64,000 bases of DNA from the NCBI GenBank assembly GCA_013822245.1, contig PNKE01000014.1:177951-241950 (forward strand), in the 5' to 3' direction. The translations under genes were made by a program, and so were the position numbers. The notes under the pieces were generated by a model, which ran no database searches, was not told the origin of the DNA, and worked only from the letters and a program-made list of their open reading frames with translations. The DNA is from Candidatus Solibacter sp. GTDB taxonomy: Bacteria; Acidobacteriota; Terriglobia; Bryobacterales; Bryobacteraceae. Below, in pieces: positions 52,809-60,964 of the stretch (its first letter is position 1; each line of letters starts with the position of its first letter).

Positions 52809-53294
52809 GCCTGCTCCTTTTTCAGCGTTTGTGACTTGCCGTCTGGATCACGGCGCGGTTGTCGCTTCGCGCCACGCACCAACGCTATCACAATTGCCCT
52901 CCGGCCGAGGCCCCGCCGCCGATCCTGAACCTCTCGCGCAACTCGCCATCTGGCACTTCAAGGCGCCCTGCGGCGGCTCTCTACTGCCCGGCGGGGAGTC
53001 CAGTTCACCAGGGATTCCTGCAATCCCGCCTCGCTCCCCCCTGCCATTCAGCAGACCCAACCATGGACCGCCGATCCTCCCTCGCCTCCCTTGCCCGCCG
53101 CCGGTCGCTCTCCCGGCGCTCCGAAGTCGCCCTCGCCTCCTGGCGCAGGCGCTTTTGCCTGCCGGCTCGACAATCGTGTCAAGACGTCTTCACCACCAAC
53201 CACCGGGCCAAACCGCGCGCCGCGGAGAGCCGGTTCCCCAATACGCGGCTCGACGGCAAGCTTCGATCCATCTCCTTTGCCGGGCAATGAAACC
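52809..53294. other. Gap between small gene and DUF433 copy 2: nothing recognised
   Basis: 486 bases with no supported gene. Possible frames are arginine/serine/proline-rich, as expected from random GC-rich DNA. I see no RNA gene, repeat or transposase fragment. Confidence 0.5.
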
Positions 53295-53501
53295 ATGCCG
53301 GATACCATCACACGCGACCCCGAAGTGATGCATGGGACGCCTGCATTCCGCGGGACCCGCGTCCCCGTCGAAACGGTTTTCGGCTGCATCGGGAACGGCG
53401 ATTCGCTCGATGCATTCCTGGAAGGCTTCCCCACCGTCAACCGCGAACTCGCCGTCCACGTCCTGAAAGAATGCAACCAACCTCGCCTCGCGCGAGTCTG
53501 A
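53295..53501 (+). CDS. DUF433 antitoxin-like protein, copy 2
   Basis: A 68-residue protein: MPDTITRDPEVMHGTPAFRG, TRVPVETVFGCIGNG, LDAFLEGFPTVNRELAVHV, with the DPEVMHGxPxFRGTRVP motif and the DSLDxFLEGFPTV box of DUF433. Such proteins usually pair with PIN-like DUF5615 toxins; no toxin gene follows here. It is intact and about 80% alike at DNA level to the broken copy 1, a sign of recent duplication. Function as an antitoxin is inferred from family context only. Confidence 0.75.
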   Translation: MPDTITRDPEVMHGTPAFRGTRVPVETVFGCIGNGDSLDAFLEGFPTVNRELAVHVLKECNQPRLARV

Positions 53502-53813
53502 CCCACCACTCAACATAGGCCCCGGCCTGCCCACCGCGCCGAGCCAGGCCACCAGTCACTCTGTTCGACGGCACGCGCCTCCCCCATGGTGATCCACCGG
53601 ACCGCCGCAGCCGCTGAAACAGGCTCCGGCAGGGCATTCATCTGAACGAAGTGCAGGTTCCGAGGGCATTGCGCAGCGTAAGAACCTCTCCGGGGAGGCG
53701 ACCAATGGCTCCACTAGATCACTTATCGACAGCCGACGATTCAGATCCCGCACTACTCAAGACAGGAAGGGGACTGCTGCGTATGTGGTGAGATCCGTTT
53801 CCCAGCCCGGTGT
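53502..53813. other. Gap before DUF262 gene: nothing recognised
   Basis: 312 bases containing no frame with family similarity. A toxin gene would be expected here if copy 2 were a complete toxin-antitoxin pair, but no PIN-like (DUF5615) pattern is visible. AT content rises towards the DUF262 gene. Confidence 0.45.
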
Positions 53814-55550
53814 TCAATCCTCTGCCGGATCAGTCCTGCACTCGGGATCGACCATACTCTTGGCGGAACGCCAAATCCCAGCTCGGCGTTCTTGTCGGAA
53901 GGCATCGAAGGTCAGGCGGTCGAATTTCAGATCAGCAGGGTTATCGGCGTAGGAACGCACCAGGAGATGCTTCTCGATGGGAATCCCCGCTTGTTTAAGC
54001 CGCGCGAAGTACGAGTTAGGCAGTTCCGCACGTTTTCGAATATTGTCTGTAGCTCCAACAAAACGCAGATTGCCGATGTCGTTTATCTCGGACGTTCCCA
54101 ATCCTAACTTAGAACGCAGCATGTATTGCGGATAGATATGATCGACGTGAGGTTCGTTGCCCTTGAACGCGACATTAAAAGGTGACGCGCCCCACCGGTC
54201 ACAATAGACCATGTTCAGGATAATAGGCCTTAGATGTTTGTCGTTCAAGTACAATTCCTGGAGCTCCACGGACGAACCTCTGTTACGGAAATGGGTCTTG
54301 ATCGCGTCGATCGGAAAGGTGCCGCCGGTATCTTTGCCGACGATACCGTGTAGCGCGTTCAGCACGGAGTCGGTCTGGCGACTATACCAGCCGAACAACT
54401 GCGACTTGTTGTAATAACCGGCCATCAGTGCCCGTGTTGGCTCGTCGGGTTGCTTATTGTGAAAGAGGAAATCGAATAGGGGGATGAGAGCGTTGTAGCT
54501 GCGGACCAGTCGGTCGGATTCGATGCGCAGTGAGTGGACCATGAAATCGCGCAACTGCTGGAAGGCCGTCTCGGCCTGATCCCATGTGTCCTCGATGCGC
54601 TTCAACAGAGCCTCGCCTTTGGACCCGAAAAACTTCTCAGTCTGCACTTCAGCGCCTTCGTCTTGAGCCAGGAGTAGGCACTTAAGCACGAAGTCGCTGT
54701 CGATGCTCAACCGTCCGCCGTTGAGAAGATCGACAGTTTGTTCAACGCGCTGCTCGATGTCATCCCAGCCTTCTTTCATGGCGGCGAACATCAAATCGCC
54801 GGAGGTCAACTTTGTGCCGCCGGAGTTCACGCGCACGAAGATCTCAAGGATCTTCCGGTAAGGGAATGCGGCAGCCGTGGCCACACCGTCGAGTTCGTCG
54901 ATGTAGAAAAATTTGTCCTGATTAAGAATTTGGCTGAGTTGCTGAACGTTCGCGCGGACACGGCGTTCCCGACTTCGCCTTAATTCGGAAGTTTCAGTTG
55001 GCAGAACCTGCTCAAGCGCATCGTTCAGTTCGTCGGCAATGGTGGAAGGGTTGCCGTTGCCACATCGTTCAACCAAGTCGCGAACCCTGAACCAAGGAAG
55101 GGGCAGCGGATCAGCACTGAATACAAGACGGTGGAGCGTGTTGCCGTTGTCCACTCCACCCTCGCCATCCGTCAGCTCGCAGTACGCCTCCTTTAACCTT
55201 CCAGTGTCTGCAAGAATCCCTCCACTGAAGATGGCGTGGAGCGTTTGCAGACGCTGCTGGCCGTCGAGGACGAAGGTCTTCTCTACTCCGTTCGCCGATT
55301 TGGCCAAATCGTAAAACCGCGAAAGGTCTGCATCTGGATCGACAGCAGGCATGAAAGTCCGTGCTCGGATTTCCTCTTTGGTGCGCCAGAACAAGAAGGT
55401 CTGTATCGGATAGTCGCGCATAAGACTATCGAAAAGACGCGCCATTTGCTCAGGTTCCCAAACAAATGCCCGTTGAATGTGGGGCAGCAACAGTCTGTGC
55501 GCGTCGATATCCTCGACAAGTCGAAAAAGAGAGCGTGGCGTGTAGCTCAT
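53814..55550 (-). CDS. DUF262 (GmrSD-type) protein with HNH motif
   Basis: A 578-residue cytosolic protein. The N-terminal part has the ParB/Srx-like DUF262 signature VLDGQQRLQTLH (DGQQRL at 96-101) after LLPHIQRAFVWEPEQ, a second box VRVNSGGTKLTSGDLMF (240-255), and the C-terminal part an HNH-like HVDHIYPQY (468-476) followed by DIGNLRFVGATDNIRK. This is the fused layout of GmrSD-type and related restriction or DNA-degrading proteins, with nuclease activity inferred from the HNH residues. The gene is visibly lower in GC than the rest and is flanked by antitoxin-like copies, so it is likely acquired. Whether it targets phage DNA, modified or not, is unknown. Confidence 0.85.
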   Translation of the reverse strand: MSYTPRSLFRLVEDIDAHRLLLPHIQRAFVWEPEQMARLFDSLMRDYPIQTFLFWRTKEEIRARTFMPAVDPDADLSRFYDLAKSANGVEKTFVLDGQQRLQTLHAIFSGGILADTGRLKEAYCELTDGEGGVDNGNTLHRLVFSADPLPLPWFRVRDLVERCGNGNPSTIADELNDALEQVLPTETSELRRSRERRVRANVQQLSQILNQDKFFYIDELDGVATAAAFPYRKILEIFVRVNSGGTKLTSGDLMFAAMKEGWDDIEQRVEQTVDLLNGGRLSIDSDFVLKCLLLAQDEGAEVQTEKFFGSKGEALLKRIEDTWDQAETAFQQLRDFMVHSLRIESDRLVRSYNALIPLFDFLFHNKQPDEPTRALMAGYYNKSQLFGWYSRQTDSVLNALHGIVGKDTGGTFPIDAIKTHFRNRGSSVELQELYLNDKHLRPIILNMVYCDRWGASPFNVAFKGNEPHVDHIYPQYMLRSKLGLGTSEINDIGNLRFVGATDNIRKRAELPNSYFARLKQAGIPIEKHLLVRSYADNPADLKFDRLTFDAFRQERRAGIWRSAKSMVDPECRTDPAED

Positions 55551-55839
55551 TTCCTTCAGTGCTCGATGTTCTCACCCAGGGCTGTTAGGGTATCTCCAAA
55601 GGCAATTGTAGCGGAACGCTGACCCGGCTGCGATAGAGGAGCAATCTCAAAACGAAAAATCCCGCGGCACAAGCGGATCCTGGCGGCTATCCTGCGTAGA
55701 CGGCGTTCAAGGGACGTGTGGTCAGTTACGCCAAGTCAGCACGCCATCCGGAAGCAACATCTCATCGCTCCCGCACTGTGCCCTCTCCGCACCGCCAGCG
55801 ACTCTGTCGCGCACCATCTGCAAACGCTCCTGGCTCCCG

Positions 55840-57135
55840 CTAAACCCCCAGCTTCCACGGCTTCCTATACGCCCGCGTCACCAGAGCCTGCGCCGCCGCG
55901 TCGCCGATCACGCGGTTCTGTTTCCCGTCCCACTTCACGCTTCGCCCCGACTCCCAACTGACATTCATCAGGTGCCCAACGGCGCTCGCATAGTGGATCG
56001 TCTCCGGATTCGCCGCCGGCTGCTTCCGTTGCCGCAGATTATCGAGGAACACCTCGAAGTGATACAGGTGGTCGTCCTCCGCCGCCACGGTCTCCTCGAC
56101 CCCCACCAGCGCCGCCGCCGTCGAAACGCGCGTCCCTTTGGGCGGCTCCCGCACGATCGAATACCCCGCACGGTCCAGCACCATCGACGCCGCCGAACCC
56201 ACGAAGCACTTGCTGTGCGACCGCGTCTCCCGCCGCCCTGCCGTCCTCATCGTGTAATCCAGCGTGAACCCCCGCTTGGCCACCGGACCCGGCCCGAACT
56301 CCATCACCGCGTGGAATGTGTTCGGATAATCGTGGTTCGTCTCATAGCCGTAGTTGCCGCCCGTCGCAAACGCCGTCCGCGGCCACTCCACCCCCATCGC
56401 CCACAGCACGATGTCGAAATGATGCACCCCCCACGCCACCTGGTGGCCCGCACCGGCCACGCGGAACCAGTCGTAGCCGTAGTTGTAATACATGTTCGGG
56501 TTGTACTCCCGGTATGCCGACGGACCCACATACTGGTTCCAGTCCAGCTCCGGCGGCGGCGCCGTATCGGCCGGCCGTCCCGGACCCGGCCAGTAATTCT
56601 CGTAATCCCAAACCCTCACCTCGCTGATCTCGCCCAGCTTCCCGGCCCGGATCAATTCCACCGCCTTCCTGTAGTGCTCCTGGCTGCGCTGCTGCGTCCC
56701 GGCCTGCACGATCCGCCCGTACCTGCGCCACGCCTCCACCACATACGGACCCTCGCCGATCGAGTTGCCCAGCGGCTTCTCCAGATACACATCCTTGCCC
56801 GCCCGGCAGGCGTCGATCGTCTGCAACGCATGCCACTGCTGGTTTGTCGCGATCACCACCGCGTCCACGTCGTTGGACTCCAGCATCTTCCGGTAATCGC
56901 TGTACGCCGCCACCCGCTCTCCGCCCGCCAGCGCCCTGCCTTGCGCCATGTACTTCGAGTTCACGTCGCAAACGGCCGTGAACCGCACCCCCGGATGCTT
57001 CAGGAACCCCGGAATGTGCACCCCGCGCCCGCGCGCCCCGCACCCGATCAGCCCCAGGTTGATCGTGTCGCTCGCCGCCGCCGCCACCGCCGGCACGCTC
57101 AGGGCCGGCACGTTCAGGAATGTCCGCCTCGTCAT
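55840..57135 (-). CDS. Gfo/Idh/MocA-family oxidoreductase
   Basis: A 431-residue oxidoreductase. N-terminal leader MTRRTFLNVPALSVPAVAAAAS looks Tat-like. Rossmann motif: NLGLIGCGARGRGVHIPGF. Cofactor and catalytic segments: VYLEKPLGNSIGEGP (EKP lysine) and GWGVHHFD-like GAGHQVAWGVHHFDIVLWAMG with the conserved histidines. It is the third family member in the window. Divergent from an MFS transporter at 57334, with a 198-base gap that may hold shared control elements. Confidence 0.9.
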   Translation of the reverse strand: MTRRTFLNVPALSVPAVAAAASDTINLGLIGCGARGRGVHIPGFLKHPGVRFTAVCDVNSKYMAQGRALAGGERVAAYSDYRKMLESNDVDAVVIATNQQWHALQTIDACRAGKDVYLEKPLGNSIGEGPYVVEAWRRYGRIVQAGTQQRSQEHYRKAVELIRAGKLGEISEVRVWDYENYWPGPGRPADTAPPPELDWNQYVGPSAYREYNPNMYYNYGYDWFRVAGAGHQVAWGVHHFDIVLWAMGVEWPRTAFATGGNYGYETNHDYPNTFHAVMEFGPGPVAKRGFTLDYTMRTAGRRETRSHSKCFVGSAASMVLDRAGYSIVREPPKGTRVSTAAALVGVEETVAAEDDHLYHFEVFLDNLRQRKQPAANPETIHYASAVGHLMNVSWESGRSVKWDGKQNRVIGDAAAQALVTRAYRKPWKLGV

Positions 57136-57333
57136 CGTCGGATTCTCCTTTCCAACTCGTGACTCATCATATCCGCATCAGCGCATCCTCGCGCGCCGGT
57201 CCGCGCCAGCCATTCGCGAAACGCCTTGCACCCGCCCCCCCGAATCCCTTGCCGTGCATGGCGGACCTTTTTCCCCCGATACTGTAGAGATGCGGTTTGG
57301 CGGCACGATCCTCTCCCCGGCGGTGACAACGGT

Positions 57334-58596
57334 ATGAAATGGCTCAACGGACGGGGCCTCGGTTACGCCTGGGTTGTGGTCGCCCTGCTGGTGCCCGTGG
57401 CGCTGCTCAATTATCTGGACCGCCAGATGCTTGCCGCCATGAAGTTCTCCCTCATGACCGATATCCCCGATATCGGCTCCGACGCCAACTGGGGCAAGAT
57501 CCTCGCCCTGTTCAAGTGGACCTACGCCTTCCTCAGCCCCATCGGCGGCTACCTCGCCGACCGCTTCAGCCGCCGCCACGTCATCGCCGGCAGCCTGCTG
57601 GTCTGGTCCGCCGTCACCTGGGCCACCGGCCATGTCGGCTCCTATGAGCAGCTTTTGTGGACGCGCGCCGTCATGGGCATCAGCGAGGCCTTCTACATCC
57701 CCGCCGCCCTGGCCCTCATCTCCGACTACCACCTCGGCTCCACCCGCTCCCGCGCCGTCGGCATGCACCAGATGGGCATCTACGCCGGCGTCATCATCGG
57801 CGGCTTCAGCGGTTACGCCGCCGACCATCCCGAACTCGGCTGGCGCTGGATGTTCGAACTCTGCGGCCTCATCGGCGTGCTCTACGCCCTGCCGTTGTTC
57901 TTCCTCGTGCGCAACGCCCCGCGCCCGGCCGGCATCGCGGACGAACCGAAAACCTCCCCTGCCGGCGCACTGCGCGAACTGCTCGGCAACCGTTCCTTCA
58001 ACCTGCTTGTGCTCTATTTCACCCTGCCCGCCATGGCCGGCTGGATCGTCCGCGACTGGATGCCCGCCATCCTCAAAACCGAATTCGGCATCGGCCAGGG
58101 CAAGGCCGGCGTCTCGGCCACCCTCTATTGGATGGTGGCCGCCATCGCCGCCGCTCTCATCGGCGGCTGGCTTGCCGACCGCTGGATGCGGCGCAACCCC
58201 CGCGGCCGCATCTACACCAGCGCCATCGGCATGGCCCTCATCGCCGCCGCCATGATGGGCGTCGGCTGGTCGCCCGCCACCGGCGCGCTCTGGGTCGCCG
58301 TCGCCTTCCTGGTCCTGTTCGGACTCGGCTGGGGCTTCTTTGATACCAACAATATGCCCATCCTCTGCCAGATCACCCGCCCCCATCTGCGCGCCACCGG
58401 CTACGGGCTGATGAACATGGTCAGCATCAGTTGCGGCGGTCTCGCCGACTGGGGCTTCGGCATCCTGCTCGACCTCCGCATCCCACTGCTCGCCATCTTC
58501 GGCATCTTCGCCAGCGTCGCCCTGCTCTCCATCGTCGTCGTGCTGATGATCAAACCCAGATACACCGACTCCGGCCCCGCCCCGGCCGGACACTAG
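57334..58596 (+). CDS. MFS transporter, ACS (sugar acid) type
   Basis: A 420-residue, 12-helix transporter: LLVPVALLNYLDRQMLAAM, ADRFSRRHVIAGS in loop 2-3, RAVMGISEAFYIPAALALIS in helix 4 and LADRWMRRNPRGRIYT in the central loop. It resembles the hexuronate/galactonate carriers, like the gene at 38945. Divergent from the oxidoreductase at 55840, so the pair may take up and oxidise one sugar acid. The start at 57334 is chosen where the first helix begins; the long upstream extension is low-complexity. Confidence 0.9.
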   Translation: MKWLNGRGLGYAWVVVALLVPVALLNYLDRQMLAAMKFSLMTDIPDIGSDANWGKILALFKWTYAFLSPIGGYLADRFSRRHVIAGSLLVWSAVTWATGHVGSYEQLLWTRAVMGISEAFYIPAALALISDYHLGSTRSRAVGMHQMGIYAGVIIGGFSGYAADHPELGWRWMFELCGLIGVLYALPLFFLVRNAPRPAGIADEPKTSPAGALRELLGNRSFNLLVLYFTLPAMAGWIVRDWMPAILKTEFGIGQGKAGVSATLYWMVAAIAAALIGGWLADRWMRRNPRGRIYTSAIGMALIAAAMMGVGWSPATGALWVAVAFLVLFGLGWGFFDTNNMPILCQITRPHLRATGYGLMNMVSISCGGLADWGFGILLDLRIPLLAIFGIFASVALLSIVVVLMIKPRYTDSGPAPAGH

Positions 58597-58671
58597 CCTC
58601 AGCCCCGGTTGCGCGAAGTCTCAATCCGCTGAACGCACGTCATGCCAACGCGCTAAGCTGCTAGCAACAGC

Positions 58672-59028
58672 ATGGCCATCGACAACTCGAGAGTATTCAA
58701 AATGGCGTTCGCCAGCGTCTACCCGCATTACATCGCCAAGGCCGCGAAGAAGGGCCGCACGAAGCAGGAGGTCCATGCCATCATCCACTGGCTCACCGGC
58801 TACGACGAACAGGCGCTCGAACGGCAGATCGACAGGAAGGTCGACTTCGAAACCTTCTTCGCCCAGGCGCCCCGCATCAATCCCAATGTCTCCAGGATCA
58901 CCGGCCTCATCTGCGGCTATCGCGTCGAGGAGATTCAGGATAAGCTCATGCAACAGATCCGCTACCTGGACAAGTTGATCGACGAACTCGCCAGGGGCAA
59001 GGCCATGGACAAAATCCTGCGGCAATAG
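58672..59028 (+). CDS. DUF2200 family protein
   Basis: A 118-residue protein of the DUF2200 family, widely found but of unknown function: [68 protein letters not shown]. These blocks match the family I remember closely over the full length. Mostly helical, no signal or membrane segment; the [14 protein letters not shown] and CGYRVEE boxes might be binding sites. Lies alone, between the MFS gene and tRNA-Cys. Confidence 0.88.
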   Translation: MAIDNSRVFKMAFASVYPHYIAKAAKKGRTKQEVHAIIHWLTGYDEQALERQIDRKVDFETFFAQAPRINPNVSRITGLICGYRVEEIQDKLMQQIRYLDKLIDELARGKAMDKILRQ

Positions 59029-59070
59029 GCTCCGCGCCGGCCGGTTCATGAGGGGGGATCGCTGACGGGA

Positions 59071-59145
<75 letters not shown>

Positions 59146-59215
59146 TGCCTATTCAGCGGAAGGTACATTTCTACTATACCCGACCGCGCAAATCCGCGCC
59201 GCATCCGCCCTTACA

Positions 59216-60964
59216 ATGAGGACAGTGCGATTCGTTCCCATCCTCGTCCCGTTGCTGGCCGCCACCCTCGCCGCCCAACTCCCCATCCTCCCGCTCTCCG
59301 ACGTCAAACCCGGCATGAAGGCCACCGGCAAAACCGTCTTCAACGGCGCCAGCGTTGAGGACTTCGACGTCGAAATCCTCGGCGTCCTTGAAAACGCCGG
59401 TCCCAGGCAGTCCATCATCCTCGCACGCCTCTCCGGCGGTCCCATGTCGCACACCGGCGTCCTCCAGGGCATGTCCGGCAGCCCCGTCTATTTCAACGGC
59501 CGCCTGCTCGGCGCCGTCGCCCTCTCCTTCCCATTCTCAAAGGACCCCATCGCCGGCATCCGCCCTATCGAGGAGATGCTCTCCACCGCCACCACCCCTC
59601 GCGCCCCCCGCGCCGTCAACCTCTCAAACCCCTTCGACCTCGCCTCGCTCCTGCCTAAGCCCCAGTCGTTCGACCTCGGACCCAACCGCCTCACCGAAAT
59701 CGCCACCCCCCTCTGGCTCGGCGGCTTCACCCGCGCCGCCTTTGACCACTTCGCCCCCATCCTCCGTTCCGCCGGCCTCCAACCCGTCCAGGGCCTCTCC
59801 GGCGGCGGACGCCCCCCCCGCCAGTTGGGCGATCCCTCCACCCTTAAACCCGGCTCCATGATCAGCGTCCAACTCATCACCGGCGACCTCGCCGCCGGCG
59901 CCGACGGCACCATCACCCACATCGACGGCGACCGCGTCTTCGCCTTCGGCCACCGCTTCATGGCCACCGGCGACTCCGAAATGCCCTTCGCCCGCGCCGA
60001 GGTGATGACCCTTCTCGCCAGCCAGAACTCATCCTTCAAAATCTCCTCCACCAAGGAATGGATGGGCGTCATCACCCAGGACCGCACCGCCGCCATCCAC
60101 GGCATCCTCGGCCGCCAGGCCGCCCTGCTCCCCGTCGATATCCGCGTCGTCAGCCGCGGCGGCGTCGCCCGCACCTGGAACTACCGCATGGAGATGGTGA
60201 ATGATCGTCTCCTGACCCCCCTGCTCGTCCAGATGGCCGTCTTTTCCGCCATCGACGCCACCGAACGCACCGCCGGCCTCTCCAGCGTCTCGGTCCGCGC
60301 CCGCCTCCACGTCGGCCCCGGCCAGCCCTCCATCGCCTTCGATAACCTCTACACCGCCGAACTCGGCGCACCCAACATGGTCTCGGCCTCGCTCGCCGCG
60401 CCCGTCTCGGCCATCATGCAGGGCGGCTTCGACGACCTCAAACTCTCCGCCATCGAAGTCGACCTCGAAATCGACAACGAGAAGAAGCAGCTTCAAATCG
60501 AATCTCTCTGGCCCTCCAAGCGCGAAGCCGAACCCGGCGAGACCATCGACCTCACCGCCCTGTTCACCGGCGAAAACGGCCAGGAGATGACCAAGACCGT
60601 CCGCTACACCATCCCCGTCGGCGCACAACCCGGCCCCCTCTACTTCACCGTCGTCGACGGCGCCGCCGCCAACCTCGCCGAATACCGCCAGTTCCTGTTC
60701 GCCCCGCCGCGCAATAAGCCCCAACTCCTCTCCTTCCTCAATGGTCTCCGCCCCAACACCAAGGCCTACGTCCGCATCTGGCGCAGCCAGCCCTCCTGGC
60801 AGGTCCAGGGCGAAACCCTCCCGGCCCCGCCCCCCTCGCTCGCCTTGCTCCTCGGCGCCAGCTACCCCCAAACCGCCTCCGCCAAACTCGACGAAATCGA
60901 AATGGCCTCCGGCGGCTACATGATGACCGGCTCCAAGACCGCCATGGTGACCGTCAAACGCTAA
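59216..60964 (+). CDS. S55 (SpoIVB-type) serine peptidase-like secreted protein
   Basis: A 582-residue exported protein. Signal MRTVRFVPILVPLLAATLAAQ. The S55 core is seen at VLQGMSGSPVYFNGRLLGAVALSF (the GMSGSP motif carries the nucleophile Ser) and HIDGDRVFAFGHRFMATGDSEMPFARA (a second conserved box). Sporulation is not expected in this group, so the peptidase probably has an envelope role. The C-terminal half is beta-rich and unassigned. The ATG at 59216 is used since the signal starts there. Its stop overlaps the next start (TAATG). Confidence 0.85.
   Translation: MRTVRFVPILVPLLAATLAAQLPILPLSDVKPGMKATGKTVFNGASVEDFDVEILGVLENAGPRQSIILARLSGGPMSHTGVLQGMSGSPVYFNGRLLGAVALSFPFSKDPIAGIRPIEEMLSTATTPRAPRAVNLSNPFDLASLLPKPQSFDLGPNRLTEIATPLWLGGFTRAAFDHFAPILRSAGLQPVQGLSGGGRPPRQLGDPSTLKPGSMISVQLITGDLAAGADGTITHIDGDRVFAFGHRFMATGDSEMPFARAEVMTLLASQNSSFKISSTKEWMGVITQDRTAAIHGILGRQAALLPVDIRVVSRGGVARTWNYRMEMVNDRLLTPLLVQMAVFSAIDATERTAGLSSVSVRARLHVGPGQPSIAFDNLYTAELGAPNMVSASLAAPVSAIMQGGFDDLKLSAIEVDLEIDNEKKQLQIESLWPSKREAEPGETIDLTALFTGENGQEMTKTVRYTIPVGAQPGPLYFTVVDGAAANLAEYRQFLFAPPRNKPQLLSFLNGLRPNTKAYVRIWRSQPSWQVQGETLPAPPPSLALLLGASYPQTASAKLDEIEMASGGYMMTGSKTAMVTVKR

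Noticed and set aside
53063..53290. Frame starting MDRRSSLASLARRRSL before DUF433 copy 2
   Set aside because: Looks briefly like a Tat leader but leads into no domain and has no ribosome site.
53502..53813. Second YgiT-type or PIN-like toxin gene downstream of DUF433 copy 2
   Set aside because: No CxxC pairs or acidic toxin motifs in any frame.
57178..58593. 471-codon minus-strand frame opposite the MFS gene
   Set aside because: Antisense of a clear 12-helix transporter.
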